Below are positions 11,222 to 24,000 of a stretch of DNA of 64,000 nt, piece by piece. The notes beneath the pieces are model-generated. The model did no database searches and had not been told where the DNA came from. It saw nothing but the letters and a program-made list of their open reading frames with translations. The translations under genes and the position numbers were made by a program. The stretch spans positions 24,159,404 to 24,223,403 of the forward strand of contig JAWZYU010000034.1 in the NCBI GenBank assembly GCA_038380435.1. Reading direction: 5' to 3'. Numbering within the stretch: position 1 is the first letter of the stretch; each line of letters begins with the position of its first letter. This DNA comes from Ryuthela nishihirai (taxonomy: Eukaryota > Arthropoda > Arachnida > Araneae > Heptathelidae).

Positions 11222-12524
11222 TGTGGAAGGAGAACACGTAATGTCCGACCCCGCCTTCTCGTGGCGCAGACGTTAGTACCTTTCAAAAGAGATACTCTCT
11301 TGTGGAAGCGAACGGAGAAGGAGGCTGCCAGATTAGTGTGGCCTACTGATCTGGACAACTATGGCTAATTTCGTTTTTATTTTCTACTTTGCTGGGGAGT
11401 GGTCAACCATACAGGGTTCTGGCGCGGACTACATAAACCACTGCATAAACCACAGTATGAGACTGGACTGAATTATGGCGCTGAGCTTGATTATGGATCC
11501 TGAATTTGCTGCACTGTGGAGGGAAAATCTTCCGTTGCGTTTTCTGTTTGTTTGTGGGTTGACAGAGCCAAGTGCATTTTGTCTCCTTTTCTCTTTAGCG
11601 TGCTTACTGTGTTATTATGTTACGCGAAATTAACTGCAAAGGGAATATTTTGACCTTAAATGGAGTGGAGATACGAAAATTTCTGATTTAGATTATGCTG
11701 ATGATTTAACCTTTTTGGCGAATGATGTTGATGAGATGAACTCTTTCATTCGAGCTGTTGATGACACTGGTAGTAGAATAGGTTTGGTTATAAACAGAGA
11801 GAAAACTAAAGTGATGAAGATTGGTCAGGCAGGTTGTGATTCAGTTCATCTGAATGGTTGCAGTCTTGAGCAGGTGTCACAGTTTAATTACCTTGGGAGC
11901 TATGTAACAGATACTGGTGATGTGCGGCATGAGATTAACAGACGAATAGGGATTGCTGCCGGGACATTTAAGAATCTATGGAGAGTGTGGAGAAATAGGT
12001 GTTACACCTAAAGACTAAAATTAGACTGAAATAGTATGGGTTATTTATGGTAGTGAGACTTGGACGCTTTGTAAACAATATAACAGGAAACTTAATGCTT
12101 TTATTTATAGATGCTTACGCAGTATCTTGGGTATTAGGCGGTTCAACTTTGTAAGTAATGATGAGGTTAGGCAAAGGAGTCGGTAGCCTTCTTTGAGCAG
12201 TACATTGTGCAGAGAGAGACTCCGTTGATTTGACCATGTTGTCCGTATGGATAATTATAGTTTTGCGAATAGTGTTATGACAGTGTGTGTGTGTGCAAAA
12301 AACTGCAGCCCAGAGGTAAAAATCCTAAAAGTCTCAGAAAGGGGGGAGACCTAGGAAGCGGTGGGTAGATATTATGAAACAGGACCTTACAAGGAGTTGG
12401 TTGTAGTGGCCGGATGCAGCAGAAGAAGCTCTGGACAGATATGCTTGGAGAACTAAATTACATGGCTGGTTGGACCTCCGCAGCCCATGGCTGCTTCAAG
12501 AGAATGATGATGATGATGATGAGT
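11222..12524 (+). mobile_element. LINE L3, internally deleted
   Basis: Plus-strand element whose 5' UTR (11,222-11,590; TTATGGATCCTGAATTTGCTG region) jumps directly into the last part of the reverse transcriptase. RT sequence runs 11,640-12,011 (DEMNSFIRAVDDTGSRIGLV, VSQFNYLGSYVTDTGD), then the C-terminal domain, ending in ATG repeats at about 12,503-12,524. The endonuclease and most of the RT are missing, so it is a short defective derivative of about 1.3 kb. The duplicate is 51,050-52,352. Confidence 0.85.
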
Positions 12525-13265
12525 GATGTTGATGAGATGAATTCTTTCATTAGGGCTGTTGATGGGACTTGTAGTAGAGAAGGTTTGGTGATAAACAGAG
12601 ATAAAACTAAAGTGACGAAAATTGGCCAGCCAGATGGTGCTTCAGTTGCTTTGAATGACTCTACTCTTGAGCATGTGTCTCAGTTTAATTATCTTGGGAG
12701 CTATGTAATAGATACTGATGTGCGGCGTGAGATAAATAAAAGCATAGATATTGCATCTGGAACATTTAAGAATTTATTCGACAGTGTGGAGAAATAGGTC
12801 TATAACCTAAAGACTAATAATTAGGCTATATGAGGGGTTTCGTTCTTTCTAGGGTTAATTGGTAGCAAACGTGAACTCTTTGCAAACAAGAAATTTGATG
12901 CTTTTGATTCTAGATGCTTACGCAGTATCTTGAGCATTAAGTGGTTCAACTTTGTAAGCAATGATGAGGTTAGGCAAAGGAGTCAGCATATTGTTCAAGC
13001 AGCATATTGTTCAGAGATAGACACTTCGTGGGTTTGGACATGTGTCCCGTATGGATAATTATAGATTGGCGAATAGGGTTATGAACAGTGTGCCTAAAGG
13101 GCGCAGAAAGAAGGGGAGACCTAGGATGCGGTAGGCAGACAATGTCAAACAGGACCTTCCTTGAAATGGCCTACGTTGGCCAAATACAGAAAATGTAGCA
13201 CAGGAGGGAATTGTTTGGAGAGCAAAGTCTGGTTAGAACTCCTTAGCATATGGCTGGATGAGGAT
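12525..13265 (+). mobile_element. LINE L4, 5'-truncated, fused to L3 tail
   Basis: It begins at RT residues SDVDEMNSFIRAVDGT, exactly where the ATG repeats of L3 stop. It runs through VSQFNYLGSYVIDTDVRREI into the C-terminal domain and ends near CATATGGCTGGATGAGGATTC. It is from a subfamily diverged from L3, with several stops. The duplicate is 52,353-53,095. Confidence 0.85.
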
Positions 13266-13289
13266 TCTCTATGCATGTTTATGTCATTG

Positions 13290-13727
13290 AGAAATATTAA
13301 AAAGCTGTAAAGTCAACATTCAGTTGCATTCTTTTAACTTCCGCCTGACGAAAAAATGCCTTGAAAAGGAATTTGCGTCTTATTTTACTCTGTGGTTTGA
13401 AACACGTAAACATCAGATAATTGGGTCGTTTGTCCTCATTGATCCTCTTTCGCAGAAGGGAAAAGCTTTTGTCCGTGTCTTGTGTTCGTGCCACATGGAA
13501 CTCGTCGATACGGAAAAAGAGAGCGAAACAATTTGTTATCAGCTATGTTAGTTTCGCTTTTATCCTGTCGATACGGAAATGGTCGAAAAGGTTTCGTAGT
13601 CTGTAAACAAAATGCAAGACATCTGTCCAAACAACGTCCCCAGTATGCTCCACGCAGTTGAATCTTCCTTATAAAAGTTGGCTTCATGAACACCTCTTCT
13701 CTACAACTTCAAAGCAGCGTTGATTCG
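13290..13727 (+). promoter_or_regulatory. Promoter and 5' UTR exon of cysteine-rich gene A
   Basis: TATAAAAG lies at 13,670-13,677, so transcription should begin near 13,700. A short non-coding exon would end at 13,727 in GATTCG before the donor GTAAGT. It would splice to the acceptor TATTTTCCAG at 14,861-14,870. Upstream, the 13-mer GTCGATACGGAAA occurs twice (13,504-13,516 and 13,567-13,579), 63 bp apart. Between them AGCGAAAC (13,522-13,529) and GTTTCGCT (13,551-13,558) form a perfect inverted pair, which looks like a regulatory module. Copy B (53,119-53,556) differs at roughly one base over about 500 bp, far less than the surrounding DNA. The start site and factors are inferred. Confidence 0.7.
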
Positions 13728-14027
13728 GTAAGTTATATTGGATTCTGTCTCTTTGACATTCCCGTTATCTTCTTAGCAGCGATTTAAATATCTATCATTT
13801 GTGAAATGTATCAATGACTAATCGATGGTTAGGTGTCTTACAGTTTGTGTTGCGTGAATACTATATCAATCTTATAACTTAAGTTATATCAGTCTTATAA
13901 CTTATTAACTTAAGCACTTAAGCTAAGGCTAGTATTTAAATTTTAACCTCAAATTAACAGGTATTTAAAATTAACCTGTGAATTTGAGATCACGGTTTTA
14001 ACTGAAACTGCAGCATACCTCCGGGAA
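13728..14027. other. First intron (5' UTR intron), left part
   Basis: This follows the donor GTAAGT at 13,728. It is AT-rich with a short imperfect repeat of ATATCA(A/G)TCTTATAACTTA near 13,860-13,905. Nothing coding is seen. Copy B has small deletions here. Confidence 0.5.
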
Positions 14028-14386
14028 TTTGTCCAGGCTCGTAATCTGCAGTTCGCAGGTTCGAGTCCCAGCTGGGTCGGGGTTGAGATTTATCTCCGCA
14101 AAATTGCCAGCCCTGCCCACGGTCAATAGGATAGTTCGTGGGCTTGGGAAGGCCGCCGTCCGGACGTCAAGCCGTGGCCGCATGTGTGGAATAGCCATAA
14201 CCTGTTCACGTTAAAGATTGCTCTGGATGGCATTGACGGGAGGCTACCATCTGTCTCCCAACTGCTGTTCCAATGGGTCCCCTCCCCCAACCTTCTCTGA
14301 GCCTTCGGGGTTTATGTGACCTGGTCATTTAGTCCACTGTGTGCAAAAAAAGTGCTGCTGAGAGGTAAAACTATTCAACCCGGCAA
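14028..14386 (+). mobile_element. SINE S1 in first intron of gene A
   Basis: The B-box-like GGTTCGAGTCCCAGCT lies at about 14,062. It is followed by the S1 body (ATTTATCTCCGCAAAATTGCC, GATGGCATTGACGGGAGGCT) and the tail GAGAGGTAAAACTATTCAACCC. The A-box side is incomplete. The duplicate is 53,826-54,180. Confidence 0.85.
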
Positions 14387-14870
14387 TTTGTGATCTGATA
14401 TTTCTGAAACTGATAAGTAAACTGAAACTTCAAATTTTTATTTCCTGATTAAACATTATTTTATAGCAAGGATGTACAAAACAAACTTACAGGAGAGACA
14501 TTGGAAAAGAAAAAAATATATTCTTAAAGACCCACAGAAAAAGTATCTACTTAAAAATAAAAGTTTGCGTTTTTTATGAGCAATGTAGTAGAAAAACAAC
14601 TGTACTTTAACGAATCAAATATGCATCCTGAATAAAAAAAATATAAATATGCATTTTTAAATGAGTACTGTGAATATAATATGAATTACAATGTGAAATT
14701 TTAATGATATACATCAATTGGAATGAACCAGATTCATCATCAGCAACAACTTCTTTTCCAATGAACCGGAGAATGACCACAACTAGTCTAAACGTAAACA
14801 TTTCTGGTTTTGAAGTTTAAATGATTCGTTCATTTATAACGTTCTCTCTTTCATATGAATTATTTTCCAG
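14387..14870. other. First intron, right part
   Basis: AT-rich intronic DNA ending in the acceptor TATTTTCCAG (14,861-14,870). No coding signal. The intron continues from 13,728. Confidence 0.5.
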
Positions 14871-15036
14871 ATTAATCCCAGACGCCATATTCCTCTTCGA
14901 AACATGGCCATCGCTAAACAGACGCAATTCTTCGTGTTGTGTGCCGTTATTTCTCTCTGCATTGGTGGCAACATAAGGGATCGCATGATGGATCACATGC
15001 GACAGCAGATGGAGAATAAAATTGACGAAATATGTG
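14871..15036 (+). CDS. Gene A exon 2: 5' UTR tail, ATG, signal peptide
   Basis: The acceptor is at 14,870, and 33 nt of leader precede the ATG at 14,904. Residues 1-22 form the signal peptide; residues 23-44 begin the mature chain and end at Cys44. The donor GTGAGT is at 15,037, after the first base of codon 45. The first 31 codons are identical to copy B, and residues 32-42 differ at six positions. Confidence 0.8.
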
Positions 15037-18000
15037 GTGAGTGCAATAATAAAAATCTTAACTTTTCAAAGGAAATGTCGAAAACTTTTTTTTTCGACTT
15101 CAACATTCAACCCTAACACAATAACTAGCAGATTTAACATATCGGCTCTAAGGGAGGGGGGGGGGGACATGCTTCTCCCTCTCCATTTTCAGAAAGCTAA
15201 TAATGCCAAAAGGTTTAAAAATATTATTAAACTTATTTATTTCACGCATTTTTCAAGAAAATTTTTAAAGCCTTGTGAAACGGAGGAGAAAATGTTGTAA
15301 TACGATGGAAATCCACGCTCTTGCCTGGAATCTTTCTTTTTCCTTTTCAATGCCACCTCCTAGATTTTTTTTCTACGTCTGCGCATAGCCTCTGCTGAAT
15401 ATGAGATGATTGCTTTCAAACAGAACTAAGTTTTTATTTTAGCGATTTCTGTACTCTCTAATGATGTTTTTTGGGGGGAGCTCGTGTTTTATGGCGAAGG
15501 AATAAATGGCCAGATCACTGGGACCCAAAAAGCTCAGAGAAGATTGTAGGAAGGGAAGCCACTGGGCAGATATTAGGAGACAGATGGTCGCCTCCCGTCA
15601 AGGCCATAAAGACAGTTCTGTAACGTGAACAGGGTATGGCTCGCACACGGAGCAACGGCTTTACGTCCCATCCGGCGGACGACAGCCTTTCCATGCACGG
15701 TGGAGACTCAGAGTTTTGCGGAGATAAAAATCCGCTAAACTTTCTGAGCCCTAGGGGTCTTTGTGACCTGTCCTTTTAACCCATTCTATGGAGAAAAAAG
15801 AAAAACGCCACTCAGCGGTAAAACAAACCAACAACAACTTATCCAACACAAAAATAATTCTTTTTTTCCCTCCTCATACAAATAAGTCAAAATGCTACAT
15901 AAAAGAGGTATGGGGTGGCTCATGCGGTAGCGCGCCAGGCTCGTAATCTATAGTTATCAAGTTCGAGTCCCAGCTGGTCCAGCGTAGAGATTTATCTCCG
16001 CAAAACTCCCTGCCCTCGGTCAGTCCGGGGCACCGATGAATTTTGGTAAAGTCACCGTCCGTCGGATGTGATATTATTCCGTGTGTCCGTGTGCGAGAGA
16101 TCCATTCCCTATAGGGGTATACCTATTAGGGGATACTACCCTAAGGGACACGCTGTATGACCTTGACGGGAGGCTTCCATCTGTCTCCCAACAGCTGTCC
16201 AGTGGGTTCTCTCCCCTCAACGTTCTCTGAGCCCTCGGGGTCCTTGCGATCTGGCCATTTAGCCCATTGTGTGCATTAAAATACGTGCCACTCAGAGGTC
16301 AAATAACCCAACCCAAAAGCTACAGAAGGATCCACGGTTAAAATGAAAACATTGGCTCATTTTTTCACAACGAGTCTCAGAAACGTTTCTCTTGCTAGTC
16401 ACAATATGTTTTTATGTTCGATATGTTTTTAATGTTCAAACAGTTTTAGTGTAACGGGCAGATTTTATTCTCTTCATTTTTAACGTTTCTTTTTCCCCCC
16501 AGACAAAAGAACAGAGTTGGTACCAGAAGTGGAGGAATGCGAAAGGAAGTTTCGACCCCAGGTAAGTTATTGAAAGCAGTTTCTTATTAATGTGTACATA
16601 TGAGAAGCAAATGCGATTGATCTTGAGACATTTAGAGCGATATCCTCTGAAGTTTATGAATTGCTACAACGGAAGAAATCACAATTGTCCTTCCCTATCG
16701 AAATATTGAAGGATTTCCTTATCAATAGTAATCTAAATATCTAATTTCGAAAATATACATTTAATGGAAAAATATAACCGAAGTTAAAGATCATAGTGAA
16801 TTAATTTGCCCTTTTATTTACACTCAATCTGATGATTTCCTCCACCCCCCCCCCCCCTCATCTTCCGTCGCTCATCCTGATGACTTCCACCCTAGTCCTC
16901 CGGCTAGTGACGGAGATGCTGTAAAGCCATTTAGTGCTCTCTCTTCCCGAACATATGGAGAATAGCCCAGCTTGCCCCCGAATGACAACGAGCCACATTT
17001 CCTTTTAAGACACCTGTGAAAATACGCTTAATGCTTAGATATATATGTATATACCATGACAATAGATAATTTAATTAATTAAATGAGAGGGATGTGAGAG
17101 ATGCAGGAGGCAGTAATGGTTCATTCGGTGGCGCGCACGCCAGGCTCGTAATCTTCAGATCTCAGGTTCGAGTCCCAGCTCGGCCAGCATACAGATTTAT
17201 CTCCGCAAAACTTCTCGCCTTGCTCACGGTCAGTAGGAGACACCGATGGGCTTGGAAAGACCGTTGTCCGTCGGATGGGACGTTAATCCGTGACTCCGTG
17301 TGGGAGAGCCATAGCACATTATTTCCATGTGCACGTTAAAGAGCACGCTGGATGGCCTCGACGGGAGGATACCATCTGTCTCCTAACAGATGTTCCATGG
17401 GTCCCCTTCGTTCAATTTTCTCTGAGCTTTCGGGGTCCTTGTGACCGGGCCATTTAGCCCGTTGTGTGCAAAAACGTACAGCCCAGAGGTAGAACAACCC
17501 AACCCACGATAGATGGGAAGGCCCTAAGACAAAATCGAGCCAAGAGACTGGATTTCCAATGCAGTATTTCCCACTCCGTTTTACGGGCCTCTAAAACATT
17601 TATTGCAAAATGGATGAAATATAAATAAGTTTAATAATTTCCTTGTCTCTATTGGTCAAACAAATTCATTACAAATGTAAACAAGCGTTGCTTTTTCTCG
17701 TTTGGGGAGTAACTGTTGGCTCAATCGATAGTGCGCCAGGATGGTAATTTATATTTCCCAAATTCGGGTGCCACATGGACCAACGTTGAGATTTGTTTTC
17801 GCTGAACCCTCACGGAGCTGTTTGCAATAAATGGGGCACTAATGGATGATTAATGATACATTAGATCACGGCTCCGTGTGCTTAATGGGAAAAAAAAAAA
17901 CTGCATGCCATGACGAGAGGTTTCCATCTGTCTCCTAAAAGCTGTCACTGGATCCCCTTCCCAACCTTATTTCGGCCTTTGGGATCCTTACGATCTGGAC

Positions 18001-21000
18001 ATTTAGCCCATTGTGTGAATATGAGCACTTCTCCAAATCAAACCCAAATTTCTGCATTCAGTCATTGACAGTTCGCCATATCTCCAATGATGCCATGTTA
18101 GATGGATTTCTTTGCGAAGGGTCGATACATGGAAACTGAATATCGGTATTAGAACTGTTTCCTTTCATTTCAGGGATCCTTTTGACGAAACTACGGAGAT
18201 GAGGTATCATTTATTTAGTTGGATCATTTTCTTAGTTGCATCATCGACTCTTCTAGGGCATGGTGCAGTGTGTGCAGGTTTAACACGTTGCGACACGGTC
18301 GCAATTACCAGCAGCACAGTTGACAATCAGTCTGTGTCATATGTTCGCTTTGGAAAGGCGTTTGTTTCTCTGTGTGTGACTGATGTGGAAACTGTGCAGT
18401 GGTTTGTGATGCGTTACTGTCTTCGGCGAGGTTTTAGTGATGCAAAGGCAGCAACAGAAATGACCCAAGTGTAGGGAAAACAAGGCTTGAAAAGAAGCGC
18501 GATTTTCGCAACTAGTGCGTGTCTGTGCATCACTGAAGCTTCGCTAAACGCAGAAACATTTCCGACACCTGTGCTCAGTTTCCAGATTAGCCACAGACTG
18601 CAAAGATAAAAAATCATACACACAAAAACCAACACCTTTCAAATGCGCAAAATGGGCAAGAATCAAAATGGCGAATCAACGTTCTGGCGAAAGGAACTTT
18701 ATGATGTTTTCGTCTTACAGCGTGGTGACGTCATTACGTTCTCTAGATTCCAACCCGTGACACGCTCTTATGGACATATTTCGGTGCCTTCTAATTTCCC
18801 AGATACTTTACCGATTGATTCCAAATTCTTTACGCAGGAGAACTTTGCCCACTTTTGCCCCGCTCTCCAAATTTGTCAGGGTGGGAAAAATATAACCTTT
18901 TCACACTCTCCAAATTTTCTAGGGCAGAAAAGATATCCACTTTGCCCACTCTTTAAATTTTCAGGCTGGACGAGATATCCAATTTGTCCACTCCCACAAT
19001 CTTTCAAGGGACAAGCCCTTTACACACTCTGGAAATTTTTAGGGTACGTAAAGTATACTCTCTGTCCATTCTCCAAATCTTTCAGGGTGGACAGCTGACC
19101 ACTTTATCCACATTTTCGCACTGTACTGCAATTATGAATAGAATCGTTTCACGTGAAACTTCTGCCAGATATCACGAAAGTTGGGAATGAATAGGATAAA
19201 TACTTTTCCAGGCTATCCTTGGCAGGATTTATATTTTTTAAAGATTAAAATGTACTCCCCTACTCGAAGGACGGTATTTTCTCGTGTAACACACAAACAC
19301 ACACACAGGAACATGCCCGATGGTTTTGTAGTCAAGTACGCTAGCCAGTACACCAGGTATGGATTGGTCTAGTGGTTAACGTCTGTGGCAGAAAATTAGG
19401 AAAAAGCATTCGAGCTGTAGCTAACATTTGTCATCATCATTATCATTCACAACCAGCCATCGGCTATGGAAGTCCAACCAGACCGTACAATTTAGTTCTC
19501 CAGACATATCTGTCCTGAGCTATATCTGCTGCATCTGGCCACTGCACACCAATTTTAACAAGGCCCTGTTTGAAACTCTCTGCCCAACGCATCTTAGGTC
19601 TCCCGCTCTTTCTGCAGTCTTTAGGCACATTGTTCATAACACTATTTGCTAATCTAGAACTATACGTATGAGAAACATGATTAAAGCAACGGAGTCTCTC
19701 TCTGCACAATATACTGCTCAAAGGAGTTGCCAACCCCTTTGATTAACCTCATCATTACTTACAAAGTTGAACCACCTAATACTCAAGATTCTGCGTAAGC
19801 AACTAGAATCGAAAGCATCGTGTTTCCTCTTATCTTGTTTCAAAACGTCCAAGTTTCTCTCTCATAACTAACCCTAGAAAGAACCAAACTATTATACAGT
19901 CGAATTTCGTCTGCAGATATATACGCCTATTTCTCCACACTCTCCAGATATTCTTATATTTCCCGGCAGCAAACTTACCTTGATTATCCTTCAATTCTTG
20001 TGTACCTGTCCTGTTATTCTACCACGCAAGCATTAACAGTCTGGTACAGCTCTCTTCTCTTGTGCTGCCTAACTGCTTCCTCGGCTTTGCCAGCCAAGCC
20101 ACCAAGTCAAAGATTCTTATCAGCAGCTTACTGATCCTTTACACGTTTATTAAGCTCTCTGTAATGCTTTCTATTAGGACTAGTAAGGTAATGATTAGGG
20201 ACATTCCTGTAGTTTCTGTTTCCGAAATAAGCCAAAGTGCCTTATCACTGAAATAATTCTGTCTCCTCTGCTCCTTTTTTCCTAAGAGAGTACTGTAAGT
20301 TTCCAAAAAGACTGTTTAAAACGGACCCATTCTGTCTCAACTTCAGTAGTAACTAAACCATGACTGTCATAATGACTAAGCAACCTATCATGGTAAGCTT
20401 TGGCTATAACTGGGTCTTTGAGAGCTTCAGTATTAAAGGTAAATATTTTAACCCTAGCACAACACTTTTTAAATTTAAGTTGCCAGACACTTTTAACAAG
20501 ATAATGATCAGATCCAATTTCAGCTCCCCTATATTACCTGGTATTCCTAACAGAACTAGCCCATTTGCTGTTAATTAATATATAATCAATCAAATTCTTA
20601 TGCAGCCCATCGGGTGAAACCCATGTGTACTTTTGTATGTCGCGGTGTGTGTAATAAGTGTTAGTTATTCTGAAACCATTGAGTTTACTTACCTGTAGGA
20701 GACGTTGCCCATTGCCATTGCAGCTACCAATAACAAAAGGGCCTATTACTCCTCCCCAAAGGTCAGAGTCAATACCAACTTTGGCATTGAAGTCACCTAG
20801 AACAAGGGTAATATCTCCTTTCTTGGCAGAATTCAAACTATCCTGAAGTTGTCGGTAAAACCTATCCTTCTCATTCTCATCGGCATCCTCAATGGAGGCA
20901 TAACAGTAGATAACATTCAACACTTTAATGCTAGTCTGAAATTTTGCTGTAAGAAATCTTTCATTAATGCACTCATATCCTAGAAGAGCATCACTAGCCT

Positions 21001-24000
21001 TGGTGATGATTGATTGGTCTTTCCCCGAAAAGAGAAATTTAAGCTTATTTTTAAGAGTCTGACCTTTATCTGTTCATCTGGTCTCTTGCAAGCCGAGAAT
21101 ATCTAAATTATAAAGGTGGAATTCTTGTGTGAGGACATCAAGAGAATAAGCTCTGTGCCGAGTCCTCGCATTCCAACTACTATGGAGAGAAAATGGTTGG
21201 TGGGATGTTTGAAGAAACTATGTTTATTGAGAGAGGGAATGCCGACAATATCAAACAGCCCCCTAATCGCAGACATGGGGCAAAGACCGTTCCCCCACCA
21301 CTAAAGGCTGAAGTCATCTACACTGGAAGACTTCCTCCAATGTAGAATTTGACGATGCCAATAGAAGCAAAGAGTTCAGGTGCCTGCGATGACTTCTGCT
21401 CAGGATTATCCACCAGCTGATAAACATATCCTGTGAATCTATTCACTTGGGGCTATCAACCTACAAACAAACAGAAAACACAGAGGAAGATTTTCTCTCC
21501 TCAGAAGCCCACCAATGAAGCAAATTCAGGATCTATAATCAAGCCCAGAGGTATAATCCAGTGCAGTAAGTTTATATGATCAGCACCAGGACCCTGTGTG
21601 GTTGACCAGTTCTCAGTAGGCTAGAAAGAAAAGAAAAGTAAACATAGTAGTCCAGATCAGTAGGCCACACTAATCTGGCAGCCCTCCCCTTCCGTTCACT
21701 TCCACAAGAGAGTATCTCTTTTGAAAGGTGCTAACGGTCTGCACCACGAGAAGGCGAGGTCGGACATTACGTGCTAGTACTGGCAGGTTCTGTGCATCAT
21801 CACAGGGGATTGGTGCATAGCTCTCCTTCCAGTGACTACCTAGCAACCATTTACATATAGTGAGAAATATGCATATAAAGAGCAAGAAACTTTTTCCACT
21901 TTCTCTTACTTTTTTTTAGATGATTAATGATGCAATGAAAGTCTGCCCTTTGAATTGCACGAATAATGAATACGACCAAATGCAAGATGCAGTGAATTAT
22001 TGGTGCGAAAAATCACCATCGGAAAGAAGAGAAGGCTTTTTTTGTGTAAGTATTAAAAATTTTAAACTTCTGATAATTATCGTATTAGTTTAGAGGAAAC
22101 ATATTATTGAGCCTAGTGGGATAAGAACCCACGACCTCTTGATGACTTATCAAATTTTTGTTTTGTTGAGGAATTGGGAACAGATTGATATATTCTCACT
22201 TTAAAGCGTTTTCTTTTCATTAGGTGTTAAGAATAAAGGACGTACCATTCTTTTTGTCTTCGCTGTCGGCACGTAAAGTTCGGGATGCGAAATCGTACTA
22301 GGCTCGACAGCAATTTGTGTTGTTAGTACTTACTAGGCTCCGTAGTAATCTGGATTATTGCTATGGAGCCTACTAAAGACGGGGAAAATTTTTGCATTTT
22401 AATAAAAATGCAGTTGCGGGACAATGCGAAAAAAACTCACGCCGATTTATCACCAGTATATGTAGATTATGTCTGTTCATATGTAAAAATGTGGGATTGA
22501 TAGGGAAATTCAGAGAAGGATGGCAGAGCTTCGAAGACTTCCCTCGTGCAGGAAGACCGAAGGAGGCCGTGAAAGAGAGAACCATTTCTGCTGTTTCGTG
22601 AACTCATTAAGGAAAACCACACGTCACCGTTCAGGTAATAAACTTTGATGTCAGTGTGGAAACAATTATTCATCAGCATTTAAAGTTGCGAAAGATCTGT
22701 GCCAAATGGGTAAAACTGACAGAATATCAAAAGAAGGGTTAGAATCTGCTCGTGCATAGAGATGCTGACAATGTTTGAACCTAGTGGCCGGAAACTGTTA
22801 ACAGACATTGCCACAGGTGATGAGACGTTGTTTTATTACTATACAACTCCCAGAAAGATCGATAACTATGCTTCGGTTGCGGAAGATGAACCGCGTCTCC
22901 AAATCCTCCGACGAGACTTTCGTTCAAGGAAGAGGATGTTGACAATTTTTTTCAATTCCCAAGGAGTGGCGGCCGTGGACACCTTACCTGAAAAAAATTT
23001 CTATAAATGGCCAATAGTAAACCAACATTGTTTTGCTCAAAAAGGTTAAGGAGGAGAAGGAGCAGCATCCGACTAGAGGAAAAATCAAGGGGTTCTTCTT
23101 CATGGCAATGGCAGTGCTCACAAAACCCGGCAAGTTATAGCCGATCTGGAGCAGGAAAAAATCAAACAGCTATGAAGACTTCTCCAAGGGTGCAGGACCT
23201 TGCAAAATGCTTTCATTGAGAGTTGCGGAGTATTCCCCAATAGCAATGCCACCAAGTGTCCCAGAATTGGCGTAAAGGTTTGCAACTTCGCATAGATGCT
23301 GGACTGGAGTACTTTGAAGGAGAGTAAGAGTTTTGTTGAGGAAAGTGCAACTTTTTTTCTTCTGAAGGTGCATGTCAAGAGCTTTTTAAACGAACCTCGT
23401 ATTATTTAAAATCTGTTCTAACTGAAACCTGAGTGTTGACTTTCTAATTTAAATACCAATTTTTATCTTTTTCTAATTTAGTTCTCGACGTGCCAAGATA
23501 AAACGATGGAGTCCATGCACGAGGTCATGGTAAGTTTAGAAATATTTTATTTATATGTTTCCTTAGTAACAGGCAACCTAAAATTTCATATTCCAGAGCT
23601 CATGCAGTTTGATTTACATAGAATCAGTATCTAAAAGTACCCATAATATGAAGTTTTATACTTTATTAAATAACTAAGTATCAAAAGCGATTAAGTAAGG
23701 TAAAATAAATAAATCTTAGTTTATTGCCAAACATTTAGTTTCAATATCTCTTAACTCATTGGAAATAACCTTGAAGTTCTATAATTTCTAAATTATGAAT
23801 TTAATGGAAAAATGTGACTGAAGATAAATTAAAGACCGAATCAATTCTATTTAAAATCACGATTTTCAACAACATTCGACGTTAGTCAGTATTTAAATAG
23901 TTATGGAAGCTCGAATATCTAAAAATAATATCCTTAATGTTTTATAAAAATCATTAATAATTATCTAATATTAAAATTATTATTATGTAAACTTCTAAAA

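Noticed and set aside
17108..17190. tRNA gene at the A-box/B-box pair
   Set aside because: The boxes belong to the head of SINE S1, which recurs many times with a long body.
18112..18474. 120-codon open frame with a hydrophobic stretch, considered as a secreted protein gene or extra exon
   Set aside because: Copy B carries a stop within it (TTATTTGGTTGA) and loses the candidate splice acceptor. The end (RRGFSDAKAATEMTQV) looks more like a decayed transposase N-terminus.
18643..19098. 151-codon open frame as a gene
   Set aside because: It is absent from copy B and follows a 42-bp repeat whose length keeps the frame open by itself.
22112..22142. tRNA-like T-arm (reverse of GTGGGTTCTTATCCCAC)
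   Set aside because: No anticodon or acceptor stem can be formed; at most a tRNA or SINE remnant inside an intron.
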